From Mesostigma viride (Eukaryota; Streptophyta; Mesostigmatophyceae; Mesostigmatales; Mesostigmataceae): a DNA stretch of 64,000 nt. A program made the translations under genes and the position numbers. Location of the stretch: contig RPFO01001034.1 in NCBI GenBank assembly GCA_009746045.1, positions 344,001 to 408,000 on the forward strand. Direction: 5' to 3'. Below, one piece after another: positions 1-11,628 of this stretch (its first letter is position 1; each line of letters begins with the position of its first letter). Below the pieces are notes generated by a model. It searched no databases. It was not told the DNA's origin and saw nothing but the letters and a program-made list of their open reading frames with translations.

Positions 1-13
1 GCGCTGCGGTCGC
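1..13 (-). mobile_element. 5' extremity of a further family A retrotransposon copy (cut by window edge)
   Basis: These 13 bases are identical to 15556-15568, the 5' end of the complete family A element on the minus strand, and are followed at base 14 by satellite starting at ggtaccgcc, exactly as at 15569. This implies a third copy in the same orientation and at the same satellite position just left of the window. Only the junction is visible, so nothing can be said about the integrity of that copy. Confidence 0.75.
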
Positions 14-3000
14 GGTACCGCCTGCCGTCCGGCACTTTGAAGCCCGCCGGTGCTATAATTCCTATCGTCCACGCATGTTTTCCCCTGCCTCAAACCGCAC
101 GTTGCATTTAAATCTGGAGCCCAAAATTCACTGAAAACGTGTGCCAGCCGGTAGCAAACTGGGCCAAGCTGCCACGGAATGGTGGTACCGCCTGCCGTCC
201 GGCACTTTGAAGCCCGCCGGTGCTATAATTCCTATCGTCCACGCATGTTTTCCCCTGCCTCAAACCGCACGTTGCATTTAAATCTGGAGCCCAAAATTCA
301 CTGAAAACGTGTGCCAGCCGGTAGCAAACTGGGCCAAGCTGCCACGGAATGGTGGTACCGCCTGCCGTCCGGCACTTTGAAGCCCGCCGGTGCTATAATT
401 CCTATCGTCCACGCATGTTTTCCCCTGCCTCAAACCGCACGTTGCATTTAAATCTGGAGCCCAAAATTCACTGAAAACGTGTGCCAGCCGGTAGCAAACT
501 GGGCCAAGCTGCCACGGAATGGTGGTACCGCCTGCCGTCCGGCACTTTGAAGCCCGCCGGTGCTATAATTCCTATCGTCCACGCATGTTTTCCCCTGCCT
601 CAAACCGCACGTTGCATTTAAATCTGGAGCCCAAAATTCACTGAAAACGTGTGCCAGCCGGTAGCAAACTGGGCCAAGCTGCCACGGAATGGTGGTACCG
701 CCTGCCGTCCGGCACTTTGAAGCCCGCCGGTGCTATAATTCCTATCGTCCACGCATGTTTTCCCCTGCCTCAAACCGCACGTTGCATTTAAATCTGGAGC
801 CCAAAATTCACTGAAAACGTGTGCCAGCCGGTAGCAAACTGGGCCAAGCTGCCACGGAATGGTGGTACCGCCTGCCGTCCGGCACTTTGAAGCCCGCCGG
901 TGCTATAATTCCTATCGTCCACGCATGTTTTCCCCTGCCTCAAACCGCACGTTGCATTTAAATCTGGAGCCCAAAATTCACTGAAAACGTGTGCCAGCCG
1001 GTAGCAAACTGGGCCAAGCTGCCACGGAATGGTGGTACCGCCTGCCGTCCGGCACTTTGAAGCCCGCCGGTGCTATAATTCCTATCGTCCACGCATGTTT
1101 TCCCCTGCCTCAAACCGCACGTTGCATTTAAATCTGGAGCCCAAAATTCACTGAAAACGTGTGCCAGCCGGTAGCAAACTGGGCCAAGCTGCCACGGAAT
1201 GGTGGTACCGCCTGCCGTCCGGCACTTTGAAGCCCGCCGGTGCTATAATTCCTATCGTCCACGCATGTTTTCCCCTGCCTCAAACCGCACGTTGCATTTA
1301 AATCTGGAGCCCAAAATTCACTGAAAACGTGTGCCAGCCGGTAGCAAACTGGGCCAAGCTGCCACGGAATGGTGGTACCGCCTGCCGTCCGGCACTTTGA
1401 AGCCCGCCGGTGCTATAATTCCTATCGTCCACGCATGTTTTCCCCTGCCTCAAACCGCACGTTGCATTTAAATCTGGAGCCCAAAATTCACTGAAAACGT
1501 GTGCCAGCCGGTAGCAAACTGGGCCAAGCTGCCACGGAATGGTGGTACCGCCTGCCGTCCGGCACTTTGAAGCCCGCCGGTGCTATAATTCCTATCGTCC
1601 ACGCATGTTTTCCCCTGCCTCAAACCGCACGTTGCATTTAAATCTGGAGCCCAAAATTCACTGAAAACGTGTGCCAGCCGGTAGCAAACTGGGCCAAGCT
1701 GCCACGGAATGGTGGTACCGCCTGCCGTCCGGCACTTTGAAGCCCGCCGGTGCTATAATTCCTATCGTCCACGCATGTTTTCCCCTGCCTCAAACCGCAC
1801 GTTGCATTTAAATCTGGAGCCCAAAATTCACTGAAAACGTGTGCCAGCCGGTAGCAAACTGGGCCAAGCTGCCACGGAATGGTGGTACCGCCTGCCGTCC
1901 GGCACTTTGAAGCCCGCCGGTGCTATAATTCCTATCGTCCACGCATGTTTTCCCCTGCCTCAAACCGCACGTTGCATTTAAATCTGGAGCCCAAAATTCA
2001 CTGAAAACGTGTGCCAGCCGGTAGCAAACTGGGCCAAGCTGCCACGGAATGGTGGTACCGCCTGCCGTCCGGCACTTTGAAGCCCGCCGGTGCTATAATT
2101 CCTATCGTCCACGCATGTTTTCCCCTGCCTCAAACCGCACGTTGCATTTAAATCTGGAGCCCAAAATTCACTGAAAACGTGTGCCAGCCGGTAGCAAACT
2201 GGGCCAAGCTGCCACGGAATGGTGGTACCGCCTGCCGTCCGGCACTTTGAAGCCCGCCGGTGCTATAATTCCTATCGTCCACGCATGTTTTCCCCTGCCT
2301 CAAACCGCACGTTGCATTTAAATCTGGAGCCCAAAATTCACTGAAAACGTGTGCCAGCCGGTAGCAAACTGGGCCAAGCTGCCACGGAATGGTGGTACCG
2401 CCTGCCGTCCGGCACTTTGAAGCCCGCCGGTGCTATAATTCCTATCGTCCACGCATGTTTTCCCCTGCCTCAAACCGCACGTTGCATTTAAATCTGGAGC
2501 CCAAAATTCACTGAAAACGTGTGCCAGCCGGTAGCAAACTGGGCCAAGCTGCCACGGAATGGTGGTACCGCCTGCCGTCCGGCACTTTGAAGCCCGCCGG
2601 TGCTATAATTCCTATCGTCCACGCATGTTTTCCCCTGCCTCAAACCGCACGTTGCATTTAAATCTGGAGCCCAAAATTCACTGAAAACGTGTGCCAGCCG
2701 GTAGCAAACTGGGCCAAGCTGCCACGGAATGGTGGTACCGCCTGCCGTCCGGCACTTTGAAGCCCGCCGGTGCTATAATTCCTATCGTCCACGCATGTTT
2801 TCCCCTGCCTCAAACCGCACGTTGCATTTAAATCTGGAGCCCAAAATTCACTGAAAACGTGTGCCAGCCGGTAGCAAACTGGGCCAAGCTGCCACGGAAT
2901 GGTGGTACCGCCTGCCGTCCGGCACTTTGAAGCCCGCCGGTGCTATAATTCCTATCGTCCACGCATGTTTTCCCCTGCCTCAAACCGCACGTTGCATTTA

Positions 3001-3204
3001 AATCTGGAGCCCAAAATTCACTGAAAACGTGTGCCAGCCGGTAGCAAACTGGGCCAAGCTGCCACGGAATGGTGGTACCGCCTGCCGTCCGGCACTTTGA
3101 AGCCCGCCGGTGCTATAATTCCTATCGTCCACGCATGTTTTCCCCTGCCTCAAACCGCACGTTGCATTTAAATCTGGAGCCCAAAATTCACTGAAAACGT
3201 GTGC
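14..3204. repeat. 170-bp satellite array, block 1 (about 18.8 monomers)
   Basis: Head-to-tail tandem repeat; the marker ggtaccgcc recurs at 14, 184, 354 and every 170 bases thereafter. I see no substitution or indel between monomers in this block. The monomer is moderately GC-rich, with an AT-rich middle (tttaaatc) and no long internal inverted repeat. No open frame runs through it and no gene is supported. The block ends abruptly inside a monomer (after gtgtgc) at the 3'-truncated end of retrotransposon copy A1. The length is close to one nucleosome repeat, as in many centromeric satellites; a centromeric role is inference. Confidence 0.98.
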
Positions 3205-6200
3205 AGCCCGTGAGGTCCGCGAAAAGAGCAATCCAATCAGCCGTGTGCAGCAACCCGCGTAGGTTTTCTGGTGTTATCGATGACGCGAGCAGAGGAATGC
3301 GCGGGAGAATTCCTCGCCGGAGGCGACCGAGGAAGCTGCGCGAGGGAGGTGGCGCTTGTACCGCCTTGAGCGGCACGGACGGGGAGAACAGGCCTGCTGG
3401 AATCTCAGGCGATAGGCCCCTGGATTGGCGGTGACGAAGGCAAGGGCTGCGGGGTCCAGGAAGTCAGGCGCTGCCGTATTGCAAAAGGGGGCAGGAGCCG
3501 GCAGCTTTCGGCCCACGCGAGCGACGGAGCCAAAAATGCTGCTGGGGCCAGCGGGCGGCACGGTTCAGACCCGCAGCCACCCTCCGTGGCAGGCAGGGAG
3601 GCAATGCGATAGCATGTGGCGGAGGTCGGGGCCCGGGAAACCAGCTGCGCCAAGGGCCGACTGGATGCTTCGTCGTTGGGCCCCGGCGGCCAGCCGGACC
3701 TGAGCCCGGAAAGAAGAGCGCCCCGGAGCCCAAGTGAACGGAACGCTGAGAGGAGGGTGAGCGGCAAACCACAAGAAGCAGACCCTTGGTCTGCCGAATC
3801 ATGAAAGGCGCGCAATCAAGGGGCAGTACCTCAGTGCCGTGCCTCCGAGGGCGGGCCCGCAGAGCACGATGACAAACGCAGGGAGTCGCCAACCGAACGC
3901 CGAGGACATCCAACCCATGGAGGCGCTCGGTTCCCGGTCCAAGAGCTGGGGCGGAATACCGGAGCAATCACCTTGGGGCCGAGTACACGCGCACTTGGCC
4001 AGGGTGTCAACTGGAGGTTGATGTCTGGCCACTGCCGGTCTGCAGGCCAGCAGAAGCGCAGTGGTGTCCGGCCACAGGGCCCCAGAAGTATATATCATCC
4101 AAAGTAGGCAATCTGAATAGCGACCGCCGGGTGGCAGCATGGACCCGCTTGGAAGGGCAACCCTGGAGGGGGGCGGCAAAGTACAGGCGGCCCAGGGGGT
4201 CCCCTTGCTGGGGTGCCCGGGACCGCGGACAGCAGGCCGCCGCGAGTGCCGTCTCCATTGATGTGAAACCAGTTGCCGGGCTGGCCCGTTAGCAAAACGG
4301 CTGTCAAGCGTACAACGTCCTCGAAAGGACTCCATGACGGCCGCAAAAACTGCTGGCGCGGGGACAGGACTGTTTGAAACGCGTTGGTGGCAGTCGAACC
4401 TTGACGACAGCGTGGGTGGGTGGCCTCGAGGTTAAGGCCTGCACCGAAGGATGAGGATATCCGCCCCGCCTGGAGTCGTCACCCCCAGCTGGAGCGCCAC
4501 CGAGGTCTTCACCCGCTGCGAGGGGCGGGCAGAAAAAGGCACGGAGCTCGGGCGCCTTTTGCGAAGATCACGTTGCCCAACGAGCTTGCGGAGCACCTCA
4601 CCGCAGGCAATCGGGGCACCCTTTTGCCCTCGGGGGCAAGACCACCCTCTGAGCAGAAGCGAGAGGCGAGCGCCCGCTTAACCACTCGCGCGCAGCGGGA
4701 GGAACGCCGGGACCAGCCGCCAGTCAATGAGGGTGTCAAAGAGAATGTCCTCGCCCCATAGCCCCACAGGGACCCCAAGAGCTGCGTAGCGCCAGCCGCG
4801 ACGGGCCGGTTAGAGGAAGCCCGCGGGACTCACGGCAATCACCTCCAGGAAGCAAAGTCGCGCGTCCAGCCGAGGGGGGCGGCAGGGGGTCCGGCGACGG
4901 GGCAGCTGGAATCCGGGCTCCGCAGGGTGAAGAGCTTCCAAGGCCGCCCAGGGTAGCGCATTGGCGGGGCGAGCTTGGCCATTTCCAAGCGGGTTCATGG
5001 GCCGGCTGAAGAGCTGCCCCTCGCGGATCGAGGCGCGATTGAACGGGGGGTTTTTTTCGGGGCGGCCACCCGCTCGAAGTGACCTCCCCCGACAGCCGGG
5101 CGTGCGGCGGCGGCACTCCAAAAACAGCCCCTCCCAGTCCCCCTGCAGAAAGCTGTCGCACGGGCAATAACCGCACCCTGGAGCCGCGCACACCACGCCC
5201 GAGAGGGGTGAGGAGCAGGCGGGGGGTCACCATGTGCAGTTTTAAAGTCCCAGCGGGTTCGTCCGGCAGCGGCGTGCATGCGGCCGAGAGAAACGATTGC
5301 ACATTGCGCGAAAAGGGCCTTAAAAAAAAACGGGCGCGCGGTGGGGGAGGTCGGTCAGGGTAGACGTCGGGTTGATGGCGCATGCATCCCAGGGGACTGG
5401 TGTTCAAGCAACGCCAACTGGCCCGAAAGTAGTTCGGCGGCGGGCTGGGAGCCGGGGGAGCCGAGGCGGGAGGGGAGGGGGCCGGGACTGCTGGCCGGTT
5501 GAGGGGCCGTTGAGGCAAAACACAGGCGCGCGCGGTGCTGAGCGCGCCCGTGAATGGAGTACAACCCGCTGGCAGTGAGCTTCGGGCACCGGGTATAACA
5601 GTCATGGCCTGCAGATCCGCCGCTGCCGAGATCGGGGTGCACAGCCGCCGAAGGTGCTGGAGAGGGAGGTACGGTTGTGACACACTCCGCACGCACGGGG
5701 GACCCCGTGGGAAGCAGCACGCACACCGGTGAAGGCCGTCGGCGGGCGCTGAGAGTGGCGGGGGCAGCGGCGCCAAGCAAAGGCAGACGTGGGGCCTGCG
5801 CTTCCCCAGCCGGGCCGGCACGCGCGCGCACCACGACCCGACCAGCGCCCGGCAGGGCCGCCGGGGCCACGGAGAGGAGGCAGTTGGCCCCCACCGGGGA
5901 GACCCCCAGCGGAGGGGGATCAGTGAACGCCGGCCGCCCCCTCCCAGTGGGGACTCGCCAGGCGCCGCCCGCGACCACCCCAGGCCCCGGCAACGAGGGC
6001 CCGGGGCGAGAGGCCGAGGGGTCGGGGAGGCAGCTGGCCCGGGGCCCGGTGGTGGGACCCGGCAGGGGACCCAGCGGAGACCGGGGGCGGGCCGAGAGGA
6101 AGCGCAGTCCCAGGGGGCGGCACAACAGCCCGGCTCAACGGGCAGCGCGGCACGGAGTGGAGCAAGCCGCGGCGATGCACGGCTTGATGGAATGTGTGGC

Positions 6201-7858
6201 CGCATACGCGGGCAGGCGACACAAGCCATCCCCCGGCCGGAAGGCTTCAAGGCAGAAGATGGCAACAGCAGCCCGACTCATCGGGTCGTCCCCTCCAAAA
6301 GGGACCGGACATGAGGGCGGGGCGGGTTCCCAGCCGGCCCCCTCCCAGCAACGCCGGGAGAGCGGCAATCTGGGCGCGCGAGAGGATGGCCGACCGGTTT
6401 GGTCAGCCGCGGGGTTGCCATTCGTGCGGGATGCCTGCCAACTCCAGGAAAATGTCGTGGGAGGAGGCAGAAACAGGCGTCCCCGCGTTAGGGGCTGGGC
6501 GCGGCCCGGCCGAGTCCACCAAGATGGCCTGGCCGCCCTTGAAACGCGATGGGGGCCCCGAACTCCACACGCAGCAGGGCGGCCTGCGCCAGGCTGAGGG
6601 AGGGGTGATGAGAAAGCCCCACTGGCAAACCGGGCCGGGAGGCGGGCCTGGGCGTCCAAGAAGAGGCGAAGCTGCCGCCGGGACATGAGGCCCAGGTCGG
6701 GCGCCGCCCGCGATGGTAGGGCCGCCCGCACGAGAAACCTTGGTGCGTTCTCGAGCCACCGCGTGACGAACTCGACCACCGCCTGACCCACCCGCTGTCC
6801 AGGGAAAGCAGCTTCTTCCTGGCCGGGCGGCCGGGAGATGCACGGCAGCCGGCAGCCGTGATATCCTTCCAAGACATACCCCCAAAGAGTCGTAGGCCGT
6901 CACCGGATGGGCGGCGGAAAAGAAATGTCCCCCCGCACCTGCGGCAACTAGGGCAGGAAGGGCCGGGGGGCCTAGGGAGCGAGGGGAAGGAGGGCCTGCG
7001 AGCCCGACCGCGTTCCAGCAACAAAGGGCAAGTACGCCCAGAGAAAGGTGGCGCGGCCCACCACGCCGACAATGTGCGAGGGCGGGCCCACGAGAGTGAA
7101 ACGAGTGGGCCCGGGGGCCGCCGTCCCACGCGGCAAAGAACGGGGGTGGCGGGCTGGGTGGCCAACCGCGGCCGGGGGGAAGGGAGGCCAGAGCGTCGCG
7201 CGGGAGCAAGGGCCTGGGGGGCGGGCGCCGGGGTCGCCAGGCCCGCCGGGGGTCGGCCGGGCTCAGCCCAGAGGCGACAGCGCCGCCCCGTCGCGGGCAG
7301 GCGACGGGTGGGCCCCGGGGCCGAGGCGCCAAGGGCCCGGAGCAACGGCGGCCCCATCGGGCAGTCCACGGCCCGCCCCAAGGGCCTCGCAGTAGGGGGG
7401 CAACGGGGCAGGGGCCGGAGCACCCAGCGGGGAGGGCAGGCCCGGGGCCCGCCGGGGGGAAGCGCGGGCACGTCCAGGAGCCCGGCGGGAACCCGGTAGA
7501 GCCGGGGTAGTAAGACACTGCAAGTGCCACCCGGAATTTGCAAAGCATCAAACACAAACTAACATGTGGTGCCCGCGGTGCCCGCTCCGGCAGACCTCGC
7601 AGGACCAGGAAGGGGAAGACCGGAGCGCCCGAGCCCCCCCGCAGCCGGGTCGCCCACCTCCGCAAGAGAAGGCCGAAGCCGAGGGACCGGCCGAGGCGCC
7701 AACGGGGAGCGGGGGAGCCGTTGGGCGAAGGGTGGTCGTGGGTCGTCCTATGAACAATCAGGCAGGCGTGGCAGCCACCGAGGGGGCCGGGGGTGTGGGG
7801 GGCGAGCCCCCCACGCGGGGGGTTTGGGGCTGCAGCCCCCCAACGCGCTGCCGGTCGC
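3204..7858 (-). mobile_element. Family A retrotransposon, copy A1: 3'-truncated and rich in indels
   Basis: Collinear with 11087-15568 of copy A2 on the same strand. It contains the 5' leader, PHD, RING, zinc-finger and reverse-transcriptase regions, but lacks the endonuclease end and the whole 3' UTR. It is about 4655 bases where A2 has about 4482; the excess consists of scattered single-base insertions (for example at the YLDD region near 4085-4110), with few clean substitutions. No domain is open for its full length. The right junction (7858/7859) is at the same satellite base as for A2. Loss of the 3' rather than the 5' end is not what target-primed reverse transcription normally gives, so a rearrangement or assembly join at about 3204-3211 is likely. 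Confidence 0.9.
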
Positions 7859-8592
7859 GGTACCGCCTGCCGTCCTGGCACTTTGAAAGCCCGCCGGTGT
7901 TGCTAAATCCTATTCGTTCCACCGCATGTTTTCCCACCTGCTCAAACCGCACGTTGCATTAAAAATCTTGGCAGCCCAAAATTCACTGAAAAACGTTGCC
8001 AGCCCGGTTATAGCAAACTGGCGCCAAGCTGCCACGAATGGTGTTACCTGCCTTTTGCCGTCCCGGCACTTTGAAGCCCGCCGGTGCTATAATTCTATCG
8101 TCCACGCATGTTTTTCCCCTCCTTCAAACCGCACGTTTGCATTTAAATCTGGAGCCCAAAATTCCACATGAAACGTGTGCCCAGCCGTTAGCAAACTGGG
8201 CCAAAGCTGCCACGGAATGGTGGTACCGGCCTGCCGTCCGGCACTTTGAAGCACCGCCGGTTGCTTATAATTCCTATCGTCCACGCATGTTTTCCCCTGC
8301 CTCCAAACCGCACGTTTGCATTTAAAATCTGGGAGCCCAAAATTTCACTGAAAACGTGTTGCCAGCCGGGTAGCAAACTGGGCCAAGCTGCCCGGAATGG
8401 TGGTACCGCCTTGCCGTTCCGGCACTTTGAAGCCAGCCTAGGTGCTATAATTCCTATCTCCACGAATTTTTCCCCTGCCTCAACCGCAGTTGCATTTTAA
8501 AATCTGGAGCCCAAATTCACTGAAACGTGTGCAAGCCGGTAAGCAAAACTGGGCCAAAGCTGCCACGGAATGAGTGGTACCGGCCTTGCCGT
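7859..8592. repeat. 170-bp satellite, block 2 (four noisy monomers plus 15-bp target duplication)
   Basis: Four monomers plus the start of a fifth are recognisable, but the marker from the first to the fifth monomer spans 716 bases instead of 680, through extra single bases and a few losses. The last stretch (8575-8592) is ggtacc-gcc-tgccgt with two inserted bases and abuts the 3' end of element A2. That stretch is the left copy of the A2 target-site duplication. The error pattern matches that in copy A1, so this block probably comes from the same low-quality sequence segment. Confidence 0.93.
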
Positions 8593-10296
8593 GGAGGGCA
8601 GAGGCCTGGTTCAGGTAAGGGAGGGTCATCACTAAATCTGACATGCATACGTTGTTCATTAGGTAGGAGGGGTAAGTGAGGGACGACGGCGACCACCAGT
8701 GACAGGAGAAGGAGGTGAGGTACGAAGATTACCTTGAGGAGTGAGATGGTGTACCGTTTCAAGTGAGTCCCGTCGGTTACACGATTGTTGTTATGGTTGT
8801 TAGTATTATTATTATTATTACTCATAGTAGGAGTGTTGGTAGGTATAGGCGACATGTTACCACCCACTGGATCCATTTTTAATTAAGTAAATGATTAGGA
8901 ATCTAACTGAAAGCAACACGGATAAAGGACAAGGCCTAATTTTAAGGCAAGGAAAGAAAAGAAAAAGCTTGTCTTAAAAGAAGGAAACAATTTAAATCAA
9001 TCCTTTTTAACAACGTAATGGATAGGGAACCGAATTCTAAGGTGAGAGGAGTATCTAAGCTAGATGAGGATGCAGCCCGCTTAGGGGGAGACGAAGGAGG
9101 GGTAGCAAAAATCTAGAGCTTCTACAGGAGGGCGACATGAGGAGTAGAACGTGCGTGAGGCCTAAATCTGATACACTATGGTCTATAAGGAAATTGTTGG
9201 GCTTCCTCGAAGGTAACAAATTCTTATACCTAACTACATTATATGTTGTCGATTTTGCACTATCTTCCTAGCATCTGACCAGGAGAGGAAAATGGTTGAC
9301 CATTGAGGGCAAATAACTACGTAATATTTAGCTAAGCTATTGTCAACTGGATGAATGGGAAGGCAGTAAAAAACACGACGTTGGCTCATGGTAACGCACC
9401 TGGGGGCTTGTGACGTCACGCTAGAAGAAGAAGGGGTAGGCACTTATCTGGGCGATCTGGATCACCGAAAGCAGCATGAGGGCGGAATTGTCCAGCGCTC
9501 GTCCTAAATCAGCGACCGAATAGTCCAGCGCTCGTCCTAAACAGCGACCCGTATCTCTGCGGGTGCGGCCGTCTAATAAAACAGCAGCACGAAGGAAAAA
9601 GGTGTAGGTACTGCGACGCTAATCGTCTCACGCTGGCCGATCCGAACAGTAATAATCCCCTATCTACGACAGGAAACAACCGTAAGCAGGAAAACAAGGC
9701 GAAAGACAGGCTATCTACGAAAGGGTTTATCCGCTGCGAGCAGGTCTAGCATCTAGGTAGAGCGTGTCCCGAACCGGGCAGCACTACTCTCCAGCTTGAA
9801 GGCGACCCGCCCATTACCTGTCAAGAAAGTGTCGTCTTCGTATCCCTGGACGCGGAAGGGTTCTTGCAAAGGCGTATGTGACAAAGGACCGTCGTCTCGT
9901 TCTCTACCTACGAAAGTTCCTCCGGAACCATTGTTACGTCTTGGATTTCTACCGCCACCTCTACCTCTAATGGGCCTGATACTACCTAAACTAGTCAGGC
10001 CTTCTCTACTCAAACCCCTAGCGAAAGACGAACGTGACGGAGCTGATCCAATGCATTAACGTATGTGTTACTGTAATACGCCATACAACCATTTACCAAA
10101 ACCCGTTTACTCCAGGAATAGAGGAAGGAAACACACTACACTGCCGTGACCCAAGCCTATATTTAAAAATATAATTACTTACAGCAGAGTGAAATCACTC
10201 AAACCAAAGCAAACGCCCAGCTATAAACCTATATACAGAGCCATGTCAAAGCTCTATACTACGATAAGACCAATGGAAACGCCTAACGGGAGGAAC
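8593..10296 (-). other. 3' region (UTR) of retrotransposon A2; no supported gene
   Basis: This 1.7-kb stretch lies between the stop codon of the endonuclease frame (10297-10299) and the satellite. It is clearly richer in A and T than the coding part. It has short open frames on the minus strand (10013-9753, Arg/Gly-rich; 8876-8517, Asn-rich start that runs into satellite), but no conserved domain is visible. A partial direct repeat lies at about 9490-9550 (gtccagcgctcgtcctaaa twice). The satellite target duplication directly at its left end is the main reason to treat it as part of the element rather than as unrelated DNA. Confidence 0.6.
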
Positions 10297-11628
10297 CTAA
10301 TAGCCCTGCTGCACCGCAAAATCAGCCCGCGTACGGCGGAGCATGATGTCAGCCATGGCCCGAGTCAGCGCCACCGACAAGCGCTGACGCCAATATGACG
10401 TCCAGGTCCGCGCCGACCATGGGGCCCGCTGGCCCTCCAGGTCCAGCCGGTCCTCCCGGAGCCGGCAACACTCCTTGAAGAAGGCGGAGGTCAGGGGCCC
10501 CATGGCCCCAAACTCCTCCAGGACAAAGGGCACCACACGATGGTGCCCGACGTCGCCGTAGGCCAGGAGCTTGGCCCGCTCCGCCCGGTCCGCCGTGTAA
10601 CCTGCCGTGAGGGAGGCCCCAGCCACGTGGCTAAGAGCCAAGGGCCGCGCCACCGAAACGTCAATAAGCAGATGCCGGCCACCCCCCTCAAAGTCCAGCA
10701 CCACGATGTCAGGCCGGTGGTTGGGGGAATAGAAGGCAGCGCCATCCGCATCCTCGGACCGGATGTTCGCGTGGGGGAAAACCGACCGAATCATGGCGAG
10801 CACCACCGTCAGGAGGACAGTGTGCAAATACAAATACCAATTCTGATTCTGTTGGCCCCCCATGCAGGCAAGGTAGTGAGTCCCCGTGGGATCCAGCGGC
10901 TGCCCACAGCTACCACAAGGCCGCCCGGCCGGAACAAGAGGCTGCGGGGCAAATAGCTGGTGCCGGAGCGCCACCGAGTAGTGGCTGGGAGCCAAGGCGA
11001 ATGGGGGGGCCATGGGAAGAGCACGAAGGTACGCCGAGCCCACACTCCGCAAGGAAAGCGAGAACAGCCACGCACGTCCCTGGGCGTTGAGGTCCGCGAA
11101 AAGAGCAATCCAATCAGCCGTGTGCAGAATACCCGCGTAGGTTTTCTGGTGTTTATCGATGACGCGAGCAGGGAATGCGGCGGGAGATTGAACGGAGGCG
11201 ACCGAGGGAGTGCCGCGAGGGAGGTGGCGCTGTACCGCCTGAGCGGCACGGACGGGAGAACAGGCCTGCTGGATCTCAGCATAGGCCTCCTGGATGGCGG
11301 TGACGAAGGGCAAAGGGCTGCTGGGGTCCAGGAGGTCAGGCGCTGCCGTTGCCAAAAGGGGCAGGAGCCGGCAGCTTTCCGCCCACGACTGAGCGACGGA
11401 GCCCAAAAATGCTGCTGGGGCCAGCCGGGCGGCACGAGTCAGACCGCAGCCACCCATCCGTGCAGGCAGGGAGGCAATGCGAATAGCATGTGGCGGGAGG
11501 TCGGGGCCCGGGACCAGCTGCGCCAAGGCCGACTGGATGCGTTCGTCGTGGCCCTCGGCGGCCAGCCGGACCTGAGCGGAAGAGCGCCCCGGAGCCAGTG
11601 AACGACGCGAGGGTGAGCGCAAAACCAC
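10297..11628 (-). CDS. Retrotransposon A2 C-terminal segment: CCHC knuckle and restriction-like endonuclease
   Basis: Open frame of 443 residues ending at a TAG at 10297-10299. Residues 238-255 form a CCHC motif (Cys238, Cys241, His251, Cys255), followed by RPD305-307 and LIDVSV with Asp323. This spacing (CCHC, then PD, then a hydrophobic-Asp strand) is that of the restriction-like endonuclease at the C-terminus of R2/R4/CRE-type proteins, which nicks the target DNA. The segment after residue 330 is well structured and not low-complexity. Copy A1 lacks this region entirely. A lysine completing a PD-(D/E)xK core is not obvious, as is common in the RLE family. Confidence 0.82.
   Translation of the reverse strand: MVLRSPSRRSLAPGRSSAQVRLAAEGHDERIQSALAQLVPGPDLPPHAIRIASLPARMGGCGLTRAARLAPAAFLGSVAQSWAESCRLLPLLATAAPDLLDPSSPLPFVTAIQEAYAEIQQACSPVRAAQAVQRHLPRGTPSVASVQSPAAFPARVIDKHQKTYAGILHTADWIALFADLNAQGRAWLFSLSLRSVGSAYLRALPMAPPFALAPSHYSVALRHQLFAPQPLVPAGRPCGSCGQPLDPTGTHYLACMGGQQNQNWYLYLHTVLLTVVLAMIRSVFPHANIRSEDADGAAFYSPNHRPDIVVLDFEGGGRHLLIDVSVARPLALSHVAGASLTAGYTADRAERAKLLAYGDVGHHRVVPFVLEEFGAMGPLTSAFFKECCRLREDRLDLEGQRAPWSARTWTSYWRQRLSVALTRAMADIMLRRTRADFAVQQGY

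Noticed and set aside
4736-7881. Several frames of 250-500 aa on both strands in copy A1
   Set aside because: GC-rich shadow frames of an indel-rich retrotransposon copy. Real PHD, RING and RT residues appear scattered over different frames.
8517-8876. Asn-rich minus-strand frame starting MDPVGGN
   Set aside because: It runs from the retrotransposon 3' region into noisy satellite DNA; the Asn run comes from a trinucleotide repeat.
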